From Ignavibacteriales bacterium (GTDB lineage Bacteria > Bacteroidota > Ignavibacteria > Ignavibacteriales > Ignavibacteriaceae): 16,010 nt of DNA. The notes under the pieces were generated by a model. It made no database searches. It was not told the DNA's origin and saw only the letters and a program-made list of their open reading frames with translations. The DNA lies in NCBI GenBank assembly GCA_027349615.1, contig DAIEML010000025.1, positions 1 through 16,010 of the forward strand, written 5' to 3'. The position numbers and the translations under genes are program-made. Shown here one piece after another: positions 6,636-14,380 of the stretch. Each line of letters starts with the position of its first letter. Position 1 is the first letter of the stretch.

Positions 6636-7889
6636 TTAACTATTCATGCTGCTCAAAAATTCCTTATTGTTTTTAGTACCCCGAATTTTATCTAATAGAA
6701 AATCCATAGCCTCAACAGGATTAAAATCGCTGAGTATTTTTCTTAAGATCCATACTTTTGCTAATTCATCCTCTTTCATTAGTAAATCTTCTCTTCTAGT
6801 GCCAGAGCGATTAACATCAATTGCCGGGAAAATTCTTCTATCGCTTAAATCACGATTCAAGACTAATTCCATATTGCCAGTGCCTTTGAATTCTTCAAAG
6901 ATAACGTCATCCATTCTACTTCCAGTATCGATTAAAGCAGTTGCTATGATTGTTAAGCTTCCACCGTCTTCGGTATTTCGGGCAGCGCCAAAAAATCTTT
7001 TTGGCTTATGTAATGCATTTGCATCAACACCACCGGAAAGAATTCTCCCGCTGTGAGGAACTACGATATTATGTGCACGTGCAAGCCTGGTTATACTATC
7101 AAGAAGAATAACAACATCTTATTTTGCTTCAACTAATCTTTTCGCTTTTTCAATAACCATATCAGCTACTTGAACATGGCGTTCGGCAGGTTCATCAAAG
7201 GTTGAACTGATCACTTCTCCTTTAACTGATCTTTCCATATCAGTTACTTCTTCCGGACGTTCATCAATTAAAAGAATAATTAGTTTAATTTCCGGATGAT
7301 TTCTTGTTATTGAATTTGCAATTTTCTGTAGAAGAATTGTTTTACCGCTTTTTGGAGGAGAAACGATTAAGCCTCTTTGACCTTTTCCGATTGGTGAAAG
7401 AAGATCTACAATTCTCATTGAGTATTCGCCAGGTGCAGATTCAAGATTAATTCTTCTTGTAGGATAAACAGGAACAAGATTATCGAACAATGTTCTTTCT
7501 CTTATTCCTTCTGGTTCAAGTCCATTTACAGCTTCAACTCTTAGAAGTGCAAAAAATCTTTCTCCTTCTTTAGGAGGTCTTACTTGTCCGCTTACAAAGT
7601 CTCCGGTACGTAAACTGAATTTTTTAATTTGTGATGGTGAAACATAAATATCATCCGGTGAAGGAAGATAATTATAATCAGACGAACGAAGGAAGCCATA
7701 ACCATCTGGCAAAACTTCCAAAACGCCTTTAGAAAAAGTTAAACCATCTTTTGCGGTTTGTGCTTCGAGAATTTTGAAAATGAGTTCTTGCTTTCGCAGA
7801 TCACTATAGCCGGAAATTCCAAGTTCCTTAGCTATTGCATTTAGCTCAACTATCTTTTTTGATTTGAGCTCCGAGATATCCATTGGCAT
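6636..7889 (-). CDS. rho: transcription termination factor Rho, interrupted by an in-frame TAA at codon 257
   Basis: Rho is the hexameric RNA-dependent ATPase that ends transcription. The frame spans 417 codons, the family length (E. coli 419). In order: N-terminal helical region 1-48, cold-shock RNA-binding domain about 52-122 ([20 protein letters not shown]), Walker A SPPKSGKT (177-184, K183), IDERPEEV (208-215), then codon 257 TAA. After the stop come Walker B DVVILLDS (258-265), Q-loop [15 protein letters not shown]-loop [19 protein letters not shown] and a normal C-terminus ending at TAA 6636. Lysine is expected at 257, one base away (AAA). No in-frame start occurs after the stop until ATG 6914, so without readthrough only a 256-residue piece lacking Walker B is made. 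The ATG at 7889 starts the gene (ATG 7883 is possible). Everything else is conserved, so sequence error, very recent damage or recoding all remain possible. Confidence 0.93.
7119..7121 (-). other. rho: in-frame stop codon inside rho
   Basis: On the minus strand the codons read AGA TTA GTT GAA GCA AAA TAA GAT GTT GTT. The frame before and after is the same (positions 7889 and 6914 agree modulo 3), so this is a substitution, not a frameshift. Homologues have KKDV here. Confidence 0.95.
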
Positions 7890-7958
7890 ATTATTAGTCC
7901 CAATTTATTTTGTTGATTGATTTTGATTAAAAATTATAATACTTGTTTTCAAAGATTT

Positions 7959-7978
7959 ACCGGATAAGCTTACGCGGT
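7959..7978 (-). promoter_or_regulatory. palindrome in the rho leader
   Basis: This 20-bp imperfect palindrome has outer arms ACCG/CGGT and a perfect centre TAAGCTTA. It is a small GC-rich island inside a very AT-rich leader. As RNA it can form a hairpin with an internal loop. It may serve as a structured control element or a protein-binding site, but there is no direct evidence for either. Confidence 0.3.
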
Positions 7979-8013
7979 CATTTACTTAATTTTAATTTAT
8001 GTTTAATTACCAT
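7978..8013 (-). CDS. possible 11-residue leader peptide upstream of rho
   Basis: An ATG at 8013 begins the frame MVIKHKLKLSK and ends at TGA (7980-7978), touching the palindrome. It lies in the transcribed leader predicted from the promoter at 8037-8067. There is no purine-rich ribosome site before it. In E. coli rho is also preceded by a leader with a small reading frame and is autoregulated, but this peptide shows no likeness I can claim. Chance occurrence in AT-rich DNA is quite possible. Confidence 0.2.
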   Translation of the reverse strand: MVIKHKLKLSK

Positions 8014-8036
8014 TGAAAGGAACAAGAGGTTTAGTT

Positions 8037-8067
8037 GAAACATACTGTTATTTGAAAAAAATGTCAA
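8037..8067 (-). promoter_or_regulatory. rho promoter
   Basis: On the minus strand TTGACA (8067-8062), 17 bases, then TATGTT (8044-8039). The same site read as the Bacteroidetes type is TTG, 20 bases, TATGTTTC (TAnnTTTG with one mismatch). It overlaps the last codons of folC. The start would be near 8031, leaving a leader of about 140 nt before the rho ATG. Confidence 0.6.
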
Positions 8068-9329
8068 GCAATTTTACTTCTTTCGATAGATGATTTTATT
8101 TCACCTAATAAATACATACTTCCTAAAACAACTAAACAATAATCATGGTTTTCATTTTTAAAACTGTCAAAAAACTTTATTGAATCTTTCTCTTGAAATA
8201 CTTGTAGATTAATTTCATCAGCAATTTTTTGAAGATCATCTATTTTACATGAACGCTCATAATTAATTTCCGTAATATGAATTTCATCAAAATGATCTCT
8301 TAATTTTGTTAACATTTCTTTAATTGACTTATCTTTCATAACGCCAAAAAGCAAAACTTTTTTTCGATACTTGGATTTATCTTTCTGAAATTCAAAAAGG
8401 AAGTTCTCAATTCCCTCTGGATTATGGGCAGAGTCAAAAATTATATCAGGTGCCTTCGAATAATATTCAAATCTACCTTGTATCCCTGTGTTTTTAATTA
8501 CATTCTGAATTCCTTTTAATATTGGCCTAAAATCATTTATCAATAAAGTTTTTGAAATAACTAATCCAGCTAATGCTGCATTAAATTTTTGATATTCACC
8601 TTTAAGAGGATTTTCCCAATTATCAATTTCAACTTCTTCAGTATATAATTCTACTAATTCATTTTTTACGTTTATATAATCTTCTAGTTTGTACCATGAA
8701 CTATTAGTTTCATTGCATTTATTTTCGACTACATTTTCTGCATCTAAAGGCAATTTACCTGTAAACACTTTTATATGATTTTTTATTATTGCAGCTTTTT
8801 CTTTAGCAATATCAGTTAAAGTATTTCCAAGAATATTAGTGTGTTCAAGACTTATTGACGTGATAATCACTCCCAAAGGCAACAATACATTTGTGGCATC
8901 AAGTCTGCCGCCAAGTCCCGTCTCAATTACAGCATAATCTACATTTTGGTCGTAAAAATATTTAAAAGCAAGAGCAGTTGTAACTTCAAAAAATGTTAGC
9001 TTATTTTCATCAATATAGTCTGCATAATCAGTAACAAATTTAGCAACGAAATCATTTGGTATCTGCTCACCATTAATTAAAATTCGTTCATTGAATCTTA
9101 CGAAATGCGGAGATGTATATAAACCAACTTTATAGCCCAATTCAAGTAAAATACTTGCTATAAACGAAGAAGTACTTCCCTTTCCATTTGAACCTGCGAT
9201 ATGAAAAGTTTTTAACCGCTGCTGGGGATTTCCAATTTTTTCAAGAAATTTAGAAATATTTTCAAGTCCTAATTTTATTCCGAAATTATGAAGTGAAAAT
9301 AATTTATTTAGTGCAGTTTCAACATCCAT
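8064..9329 (-). CDS. folC: bifunctional folylpolyglutamate synthase / dihydrofolate synthase
   Basis: FolC adds glutamate to folates and, in most bacteria, joins dihydropteroate to glutamate; it uses ATP and acts in the cytoplasm. The 421-residue protein is full length for a Mur-ligase-fold enzyme. It shows the P-loop FHIAGSNGKGST (42-53), TSPHFVRFNERI (72-83), FFEVTTALAF with E115, ETGLGGRLDATNV (136-148), SLEHTNILG (160-168), EKAAI with K178, the lysine that is carbamylated in characterised enzymes, and DSAHNPEG (299-306) in the C-terminal domain. The ATG is 4 nt after the pyrD stop, so it belongs to the pyrK-pyrD-folC transcript. The rho promoter lies over its last codons. Whether it has both activities cannot be told from sequence. 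Confidence 0.94.
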   Translation of the reverse strand: MDVETALNKLFSLHNFGIKLGLENISKFLEKIGNPQQRLKTFHIAGSNGKGSTSSFIASILLELGYKVGLYTSPHFVRFNERILINGEQIPNDFVAKFVTDYADYIDENKLTFFEVTTALAFKYFYDQNVDYAVIETGLGGRLDATNVLLPLGVIITSISLEHTNILGNTLTDIAKEKAAIIKNHIKVFTGKLPLDAENVVENKCNETNSSWYKLEDYINVKNELVELYTEEVEIDNWENPLKGEYQKFNAALAGLVISKTLLINDFRPILKGIQNVIKNTGIQGRFEYYSKAPDIIFDSAHNPEGIENFLFEFQKDKSKYRKKVLLFGVMKDKSIKEMLTKLRDHFDEIHITEINYERSCKIDDLQKIADEINLQVFQEKDSIKFFDSFKNENHDYCLVVLGSMYLLGEIKSSIERSKIA

Positions 9330-9333
9330 AATT

Positions 9334-10251
9334 TTATATTTGATATGATCCTGTCAATTGAGAAATCTTTTCAATTTTATTATTTAGACAATATTGTTCT
9401 AATGATTTTAACATTTCAATTGCAGCAGCTGGATTGATAAAATTCAACGTCCCAAGTTGAATTGCTGATGAACCGGCAATCATGAATTCAATTATATCTT
9501 TCCAATTCATAATCCCTCCAATGCCGATTATGGCAATATCAACCTTTTGTTTAATCTCTAAAACTTTTGCCAATGCGATTGGTTTAATTGCAGGTCCGGA
9601 TAAACCGCCGGTAACATTTTTAATTTTTGGTCTTCTAGTATTTATATCAAAAGCAGTTCCAACTAAAGTGTTGATTGCAGAAACAGCGTCACCGCCGGCT
9701 TCCTTTACCGTCTTAGCAAATTCAGAAATATAAGAAACATTTGGAGAAAGTTTTATTATTACTGGCTTATTAGTTACAGATTTCACTTTTTCTGTTATCT
9801 TACTAACCGCAGAAACATTATTACCAAATTGTAATCCGCCTTCTTTCACATTTGGGCAAGAAACATTTATTTCAAATGCTGATATTGCTTCTTCTTCAGT
9901 TAAAATTTTAGTACACTCTACATATTCTTCTACAGAGCTCGCTGCAATATTACAAATTAATGGAACGTCATATTTTTTTAAGAAAGGTATTTTATCTTTT
10001 AAAAAAACTTCTACACCAACATTAGCTAAACCAATTGCATTCAACATACCGGAAGGAGTTTCCACAATTCGTTGAGGTGGATTTCCCTTTCTAGGTTTTA
10101 AGCTTAAAGATTTTGTAACTATTCCACCAATTTTATTTAAATCTAAAAATTCCGACATTTCAATTCCATATCCAACTGTACCGGAAGCTAACAAAATTGG
10201 ATTCCTAAATTTCAATGGACCAACTTGTACTGAAAGATCTATGGTATTCAT
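9334..10251 (-). CDS. pyrD: dihydroorotate dehydrogenase, class 1B catalytic subunit
   Basis: This FMN enzyme oxidises dihydroorotate to orotate in pyrimidine synthesis. In class 1B it works with PyrK and passes electrons to NAD+ in the cytoplasm. The 305 residues form the TIM-barrel: FRNPILLASGTVGYG (15-29), K47 in TKSLSLKPRKGN, N71 in MLNAIGLAN, N129 and active-site C132 in INVSCPNV, K167 in IIKLSPNV, TGGLSGPAIKP (214-224), and the phosphate-binding IIGIGGI (241-247). The cysteine base is the class 1 trait; class 2 enzymes have serine. There is no membrane-associating N-terminal extension. Its ATG overlaps the pyrK stop (ATGA, 10248-10251), which fixes the partnership. Confidence 0.96.
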   Translation of the reverse strand: MNTIDLSVQVGPLKFRNPILLASGTVGYGIEMSEFLDLNKIGGIVTKSLSLKPRKGNPPQRIVETPSGMLNAIGLANVGVEVFLKDKIPFLKKYDVPLICNIAASSVEEYVECTKILTEEEAISAFEINVSCPNVKEGGLQFGNNVSAVSKITEKVKSVTNKPVIIKLSPNVSYISEFAKTVKEAGGDAVSAINTLVGTAFDINTRRPKIKNVTGGLSGPAIKPIALAKVLEIKQKVDIAIIGIGGIMNWKDIIEFMIAGSSAIQLGTLNFINPAAAIEMLKSLEQYCLNNKIEKISQLTGSYQI

Positions 10252-11009
10252 ATTATTACATCCCGAACATTAAATACTGGACCATCTTTACAAATCAATA
10301 AATATTTATCAGAAATTTTTGTAGACTCTATCGGACAGCCCTGGCAAATTCCAAATCCACATGCCATTGCACCTTCAGTAGAAACTTCGCATTCAAAATT
10401 ATTACTTAAACTAAATTCTTTTAATGCTCTTAGCATAGCATTTGGGCCGCAAGCAAAGATTTTAATTTTTGTTTTATTCAATAACTCTAAATTCTTATTT
10501 AATAATTCAATAACTGTACCTTTAAACCCTAACGACCCATCATCTGTTGAAATCATTATATTATTCATGCCGTGAGTTATTACATCTCTATAAGACTTTC
10601 CGCCAATAAATGAAATTACACTTTTTTTATTGATTATCTTTCTTATAAAATAAGGAAAAGGAGCTGCACCTAAGCCGCCAGCAACTATTATAGCAGTTTC
10701 ATAATCACTATCATAATTAAATCCATTACCTAAAGGTCCAATGATGTCAATTGTATCGCCATAATGTTTGTTTGCTAATATTTTAGTTCCTTCACCAAAA
10801 ACATTAAACATGAGATAAAAATAATCGCCTTCAACATCGCAAACACTAAAAGGGCGTCTTAATAAAGGATAAATATTCTCAGATACTCGTACATTTAAAA
10901 ACTGTCCAGGTTTAATCGACATTGCAATTTCCGGACAATGAATTTTTAATAAGAATATTTGATTATCAAGTTCTATTACTTTTTCAACTAAAGCATTAAT
11001 GATGAACAA
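10248..11009 (-). CDS. pyrK: dihydroorotate dehydrogenase electron transfer subunit PyrK
   Basis: PyrK carries FAD and a [2Fe-2S] cluster and moves electrons from PyrD to NAD+. The 253-residue protein shows a ferredoxin-reductase layout: FAD-binding LLRRPFSV (49-56) and FNVFGEGTKIL (68-78), NAD-domain VAGGLGAAPF (109-118), ACGPNAMLRAL (187-197), and a C-terminal cluster with C217, C222, C225 and C240 (ACGFGICQGC and LLICKDGP). The start is TTG at 11009, supported by AAAGGA 7 nt upstream; there is no in-frame ATG nearby, so this weak start may limit expression. It heads the pyrK-pyrD-folC operon. The nearby upstream DNA has TTG-N20-TAAAGTGC (11097-11067), too poor to call a promoter. Confidence 0.95.
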   Translation of the reverse strand: MFIINALVEKVIELDNQIFLLKIHCPEIAMSIKPGQFLNVRVSENIYPLLRRPFSVCDVEGDYFYLMFNVFGEGTKILANKHYGDTIDIIGPLGNGFNYDSDYETAIIVAGGLGAAPFPYFIRKIINKKSVISFIGGKSYRDVITHGMNNIMISTDDGSLGFKGTVIELLNKNLELLNKTKIKIFACGPNAMLRALKEFSLSNNFECEVSTEGAMACGFGICQGCPIESTKISDKYLLICKDGPVFNVRDVII

Positions 11010-11380
11010 GTTTTTTCCTTTTGCTTTTAATTTTTTTTAACGATAAAAACTGGGAACTTGTTAGGTGCACTTTAAGGCAGGTTAATTTTCTGCTCAATTA
11101 CTTTCTTGTTTTGTGAATGAGAATAATTTTATAAGCCAAAACTAAATAATTTTTTAATAATTTGCGAACTATACAGTTATAATTTTATTTTTTCTTTATT
11201 AAGCGATTAAAGGGATTGATTTCGACTTTAGTGGAAGCTCTTACATACTACTATTTATAATTGAAATTTATTTACTCTGACAATCGATATTAAACCTTTT
11301 TCCGAAACTATATAAGTTTTATAAATATCTAAATTTTGCTGAAGAATATATTTTCAATAAATCTTACAATATTTTATAAA

Positions 11381-11420
11381 TAGTATAATTCTTTTACTCC
11401 TAGTATAATTTTTTTATACC
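11381..11420. repeat. two tandem 20-bp repeats
   Basis: The unit beginning TAGTATAATT and ending CC occurs at 11381-11400 and 11401-11420 with 17 of 20 bases identical. Each copy carries TATAAT. It may be a duplicated promoter -10 region or a binding site, or simply a tandem duplication. Confidence 0.55.
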
Positions 11421-11606
11421 CACCGACTTATATCCTAATTAAAAAAAGCTTTCCTGTTAAAAAATATTAAGTATTCCAATGGTACGTTATTTGGAATTCT
11501 TTGAGAAATTAGAAAAAATTTTTTCTTAATAGTTTAATTAACTGCAACATATTATTAGTATAAAAAATTCTCGTATATAATTCTTAATTGGTTTATCAGC
11601 TGTGAA

Positions 11607-11638
11607 TTGAAAAAGGTTAAAATTTGAACCGGTATATA
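11607..11638 (+). promoter_or_regulatory. possible promoter with overlapping palindromic operator
   Basis: TTG (11607-11609) and TATATA (11633-11638) flank a near-perfect 16-bp palindrome, GGTTAAAATTTGAACC (11615-11630), with one mismatched pair. A repressor bound there would cover the promoter core. The spacing of 23 is longer than at the other genes, so the promoter call is weak; the palindrome itself is seen directly. Confidence 0.3.
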
Positions 11639-11705
11639 AAAGTGAATCAAGAAGAAATTATCAAATTTTTTGAATAATTAATATTTAAGGAAGTTGAGGT
11701 AAAAC

Positions 11706-13883
11706 ATGAAAAGCAATTACAATCAGTTTAGAACTTTCAATTGGCAGAACCAAAGTGTTAATAACTCAAAATTTAGAGCCAATTTATTATTAGCAATTAT
11801 TACTCTTTTTATTTTATCTGTATTTATGCAAACAAATGCATCTACAATATCAAGTAAAAGAGATGGTAATTGGAGTGCAACTGGAACTTGGAATGGTGGA
11901 ATTATTCCAACTTCTGGAGATTCGGTAATAATTAACCTCGGGGATAATGTTATATTGGATAATAACTTTATTTGTTCTGGAATAAATATAATTGGTACTT
12001 TAACATTGAATAGCGGGACAGAATTGGATGTTAATGGCGGATTCGATGCAATAGGAACTTTAGCACCTCAAAGTAATAATGCCTATTTAAATGTTAGTGG
12101 CAATTTTAGTTTTTCAGGCAATCTTTCAATGGCAGATTATTTAAATGTATATTTTTCCGGAACAGGCGATCAAATTATTAGCAATGTTGGTACTATTTCC
12201 TGGCATTCTATCGTAGTTATTAAACCATCTGGCACCCTTTTCTTTAGTGTAACGCCATTAGTTAATTCTACACAATTTATGTCTGGTAATATTAACTATA
12301 ATGGCGGCGCGCAAGATGTTTTATTTGGGACATATTCTAACGATCTGACTTTATCTGGAACTGGAGTAAAATCTTTTCCAACAGATGTTACAGTAAATGG
12401 AGTATTATCATTTGAAGGAACAGCGACAATGAATTTGTTGGGCATTTATACAAAATTAATTTATGGTAGCAATGCAGCACTAAGATATAATACTTCTGAT
12501 TCACGAACTGCTGGCGTTGAATGGCAAACTCCTTTTGCTGCTTCAGGTGGAATTATTATTGCAAATCAAACTATATCATTAAATGAAAATAAAGAGCTCG
12601 GTACAAATGTTCCTCTTACAATTGACGCCGGTGCAACTCTTGATGATGCTGGCTATAAACTTACTACAAATGGACACATAAACAATTTAGGAACGCATTC
12701 AGGCCTTGGCAAAATATCATTGCTTGCAGATACAATTTCGGGAAATGGTATTTTCCAAAATTTAGAAATAAATAAATCTGAAGGAGTTGATATCCTTAAT
12801 GATATAACAGTAAATGGTTCACTTACTCTTTTAAATGGAAATATAAAAACTGGTCTAAATACGATTACATTGGGACCTTCTGCAACATTATCTGGTGAAG
12901 GTGTTGGTAGATATATTGTCGGTAAGTTAATAACAACACATTTAGTTAATACTGGCGCTTCTAATTTTGGCGGAATTGGAATTACTATAGATACTGGCGC
13001 TGATGATTTAGGAAATGTTATGGTAAAAAGAGTTTCTGGTTCCTCTGGAATAATTACCGTTGGTTCAAATTCTAGTATAGCTCGAAATTGGACAATTACT
13101 TCTGACAACCAGCCTCTTTCAGGAAGAACTTTAACATTGTATTGGCAAGGTGATGATGAAAATGGAATTGATCCAACTAGTGTTTTAATATTTCGTAATG
13201 ATGCTGATGTATGGACACAAGTTGGTGATGTTCAAAATGCTACAACATTTGCTCCACCATTATATGCAGTTTCAGTTACAACAAGCCAATTTTCTCAATG
13301 GACAATCGCAGGCTCTACTAATCCATTACCAGTAGAGTTAACATCTTTTACTGCAAATACGGTCAACAATACAGTAAATCTTAAATGGTCAACTGCAACT
13401 GAAGTTAAAAATTATGGATTTGAAATTGAAAAAACTTCAAATAATATTTGGGAGAAAATAGGTTTTGTTCAAGGTTCAGGAAATAGCAATTCTACCAAAG
13501 AATATTCATTTATTGATAATTCAGTTTCATCTGGAAAATATTCATATCGATTAAAACAAATTGATAATGATGGATCATATAAATATTCTAAAGAAATTGA
13601 AATAACAATAAACAAACCTTTAACATTCCAACTTCATCAAAATTATCCGAATCCTTTTAATCCTTCAACGACTATAAGGTATGATGTTCCATCTTCTCAA
13701 AAACTTACTATTAAGGTTTATAATTTTATTGGACAAGAAGTTGCAACCTTATTTGAAGGCGTAAAAGAAACTGGCAGCTATGATGTTAAATTTGATGGAA
13801 GAAATCTGGCAAGCGGTATTTATTTTGTTAGCTTAAAATCAAATTCATTTTCAAAAAATATAAAAATGATTTTGATGAAATAA
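11706..13883 (+). CDS. secreted beta-rich protein with type IX secretion sorting tail
   Basis: The protein has 725 residues. After an unusually long polar n-region (1-25) comes a signal core (26-41) with probable cleavage near NAS (44-46). The mature part starts with KRDGNWSATGTWNGGIIPTSG, an opening common in large Bacteroidetes-group surface proteins, and then has glycine- and asparagine-rich repeated strands such as GTLTLNSGTELDVNG that suggest a beta-helix. Residues 541-640 (LPVELTSF, LKWSTATEVKNYGFEIE, YRLKQIDNDG) form an immunoglobulin/fibronectin-like stalk. Residues 640-725 are the sorting domain, with YPNPFNP at 647-653, VYNFIGQEVATL, LASGIYFVSL and terminal KMILMK. By analogy it is exported by T9SS and attached to the surface or released. 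GAGG lies 6 nt before the ATG. No enzyme motif is seen; adhesion or matrix is a guess. Confidence 0.85.
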   Translation: MKSNYNQFRTFNWQNQSVNNSKFRANLLLAIITLFILSVFMQTNASTISSKRDGNWSATGTWNGGIIPTSGDSVIINLGDNVILDNNFICSGINIIGTLTLNSGTELDVNGGFDAIGTLAPQSNNAYLNVSGNFSFSGNLSMADYLNVYFSGTGDQIISNVGTISWHSIVVIKPSGTLFFSVTPLVNSTQFMSGNINYNGGAQDVLFGTYSNDLTLSGTGVKSFPTDVTVNGVLSFEGTATMNLLGIYTKLIYGSNAALRYNTSDSRTAGVEWQTPFAASGGIIIANQTISLNENKELGTNVPLTIDAGATLDDAGYKLTTNGHINNLGTHSGLGKISLLADTISGNGIFQNLEINKSEGVDILNDITVNGSLTLLNGNIKTGLNTITLGPSATLSGEGVGRYIVGKLITTHLVNTGASNFGGIGITIDTGADDLGNVMVKRVSGSSGIITVGSNSSIARNWTITSDNQPLSGRTLTLYWQGDDENGIDPTSVLIFRNDADVWTQVGDVQNATTFAPPLYAVSVTTSQFSQWTIAGSTNPLPVELTSFTANTVNNTVNLKWSTATEVKNYGFEIEKTSNNIWEKIGFVQGSGNSNSTKEYSFIDNSVSSGKYSYRLKQIDNDGSYKYSKEIEITINKPLTFQLHQNYPNPFNPSTTIRYDVPSSQKLTIKVYNFIGQEVATLFEGVKETGSYDVKFDGRNLASGIYFVSLKSNSFSKNIKMILMK

Positions 13884-13949
13884 AATCTTTGAATTAATTC
13901 TTGTTGTGGTCGAATATTATTTATAATATTCCAAATCACTTCGCTAAAT

Positions 13950-13986
13950 CTTCAAGGTCTCGTATGAGACCTTGAAGTTTTTTTTT
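13950..13986 (+). terminator. strong intrinsic terminator
   Basis: A perfect 12-bp stem, CTTCAAGGTCTC (13950-13961) and GAGACCTTGAAG (13966-13977), has a GTAT loop and is followed directly by nine T residues. It lies 66 nt after the stop of the secreted-protein gene. It separates this gene from the next secreted protein, which therefore needs its own promoter. Confidence 0.93.
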
Positions 13987-14380
13987 ATCAATCCCTATCT
14001 AATAATACTTTCTTTTATAAATAATTTTACTAATCCACATATTAACCCTCCAAATATTTTTCAATATGTTCAATTCAAATATAATCTATATAAATCCCTC
14101 CTTCAGATAGTTGCACAATATCAAAAAAGTAAATTTATCTTTATAAAAGATTTGTGAATCACATAAGTAATTAGTTTTGATTTTTATATTTTGGTGAAAA
14201 TATAATTGAGTTAATAATATTTAGAAAAATGATTATATTAACTTATATTCTAAAATGATTATCGATTTTTTTTATCTTTCAAAAAGATAGTAATATAAAT
14301 TTCATATAACTACTTTCTCCAAATCTATCAATAATCCTACTTCTCTTTCGATAATCTAATTAAAGATATTCAGGGTAAAA
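13987..14380. other. AT-rich intergenic region before the second secreted-protein gene
   Basis: I see no coding frame here; a 61-codon frame that begins in the terminator is AT-rich chance. TAGTTTTG at 14172-14179 matches the TAnnTTTG -7 consensus exactly, with TTTG 17 bases upstream (14151-14154), but that lies 200 nt from the ATG and is an uncertain promoter. A weak 7-bp hairpin sits at 14273-14289. Confidence 0.5.
14151..14179 (+). promoter_or_regulatory. weak promoter candidate for the second secreted-protein gene
   Basis: TTTG (14151-14154) and TAGTTTTG (14172-14179) are both exact consensus boxes, but the gap of 17 is shorter than the 20-21 at other promoters in the window, and the leader would be about 195 nt. 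Confidence 0.25.

Larger units (their letters stand above)
11010..11705. other. AT-rich divergent intergenic region, about 700 bases
   Basis: This gap lies between minus-strand pyrK and the plus-strand secreted protein, and should hold promoters for both. I see no protein-coding frame with conserved features and no recognisable RNA gene. The only structures supported are a two-copy 20-bp tandem repeat (11381-11420) and a near-palindrome (11615-11630). Confidence 0.6.

Noticed and set aside
6646..7056. A 136-codon plus-strand frame
   Set aside because: It is antisense to the conserved C-terminal part of rho, and shows no domain of its own.
7119..7121. Stop-codon reassignment as the reason for the rho TAA
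   Set aside because: TAA is used as the terminal stop of tadA, adk, the GWxTD gene and rho, and no other long gene here has an internal TAA.
11067..11097. pyrK promoter at TTG-N20-TAAAGTGC
   Set aside because: The spacing fits, but the -7 box matches only about half of the consensus.
12653..13108. A 151-codon minus-strand frame
   Set aside because: It is a mirror of the secreted-protein gene, whose signal peptide, beta repeats and sorting tail are clear.
13972..14157. A 61-codon plus-strand reading frame
   Set aside because: It starts inside the stem of the strong terminator, has no ribosome site, and its composition is that of AT-rich noncoding DNA.
14273..14289. Hairpin TATCTTT-CAA-AAAGATA as a terminator or RNA element
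   Set aside because: It is seven A/T-rich pairs with no T tract and no gene ending nearby; expected by chance in this DNA.
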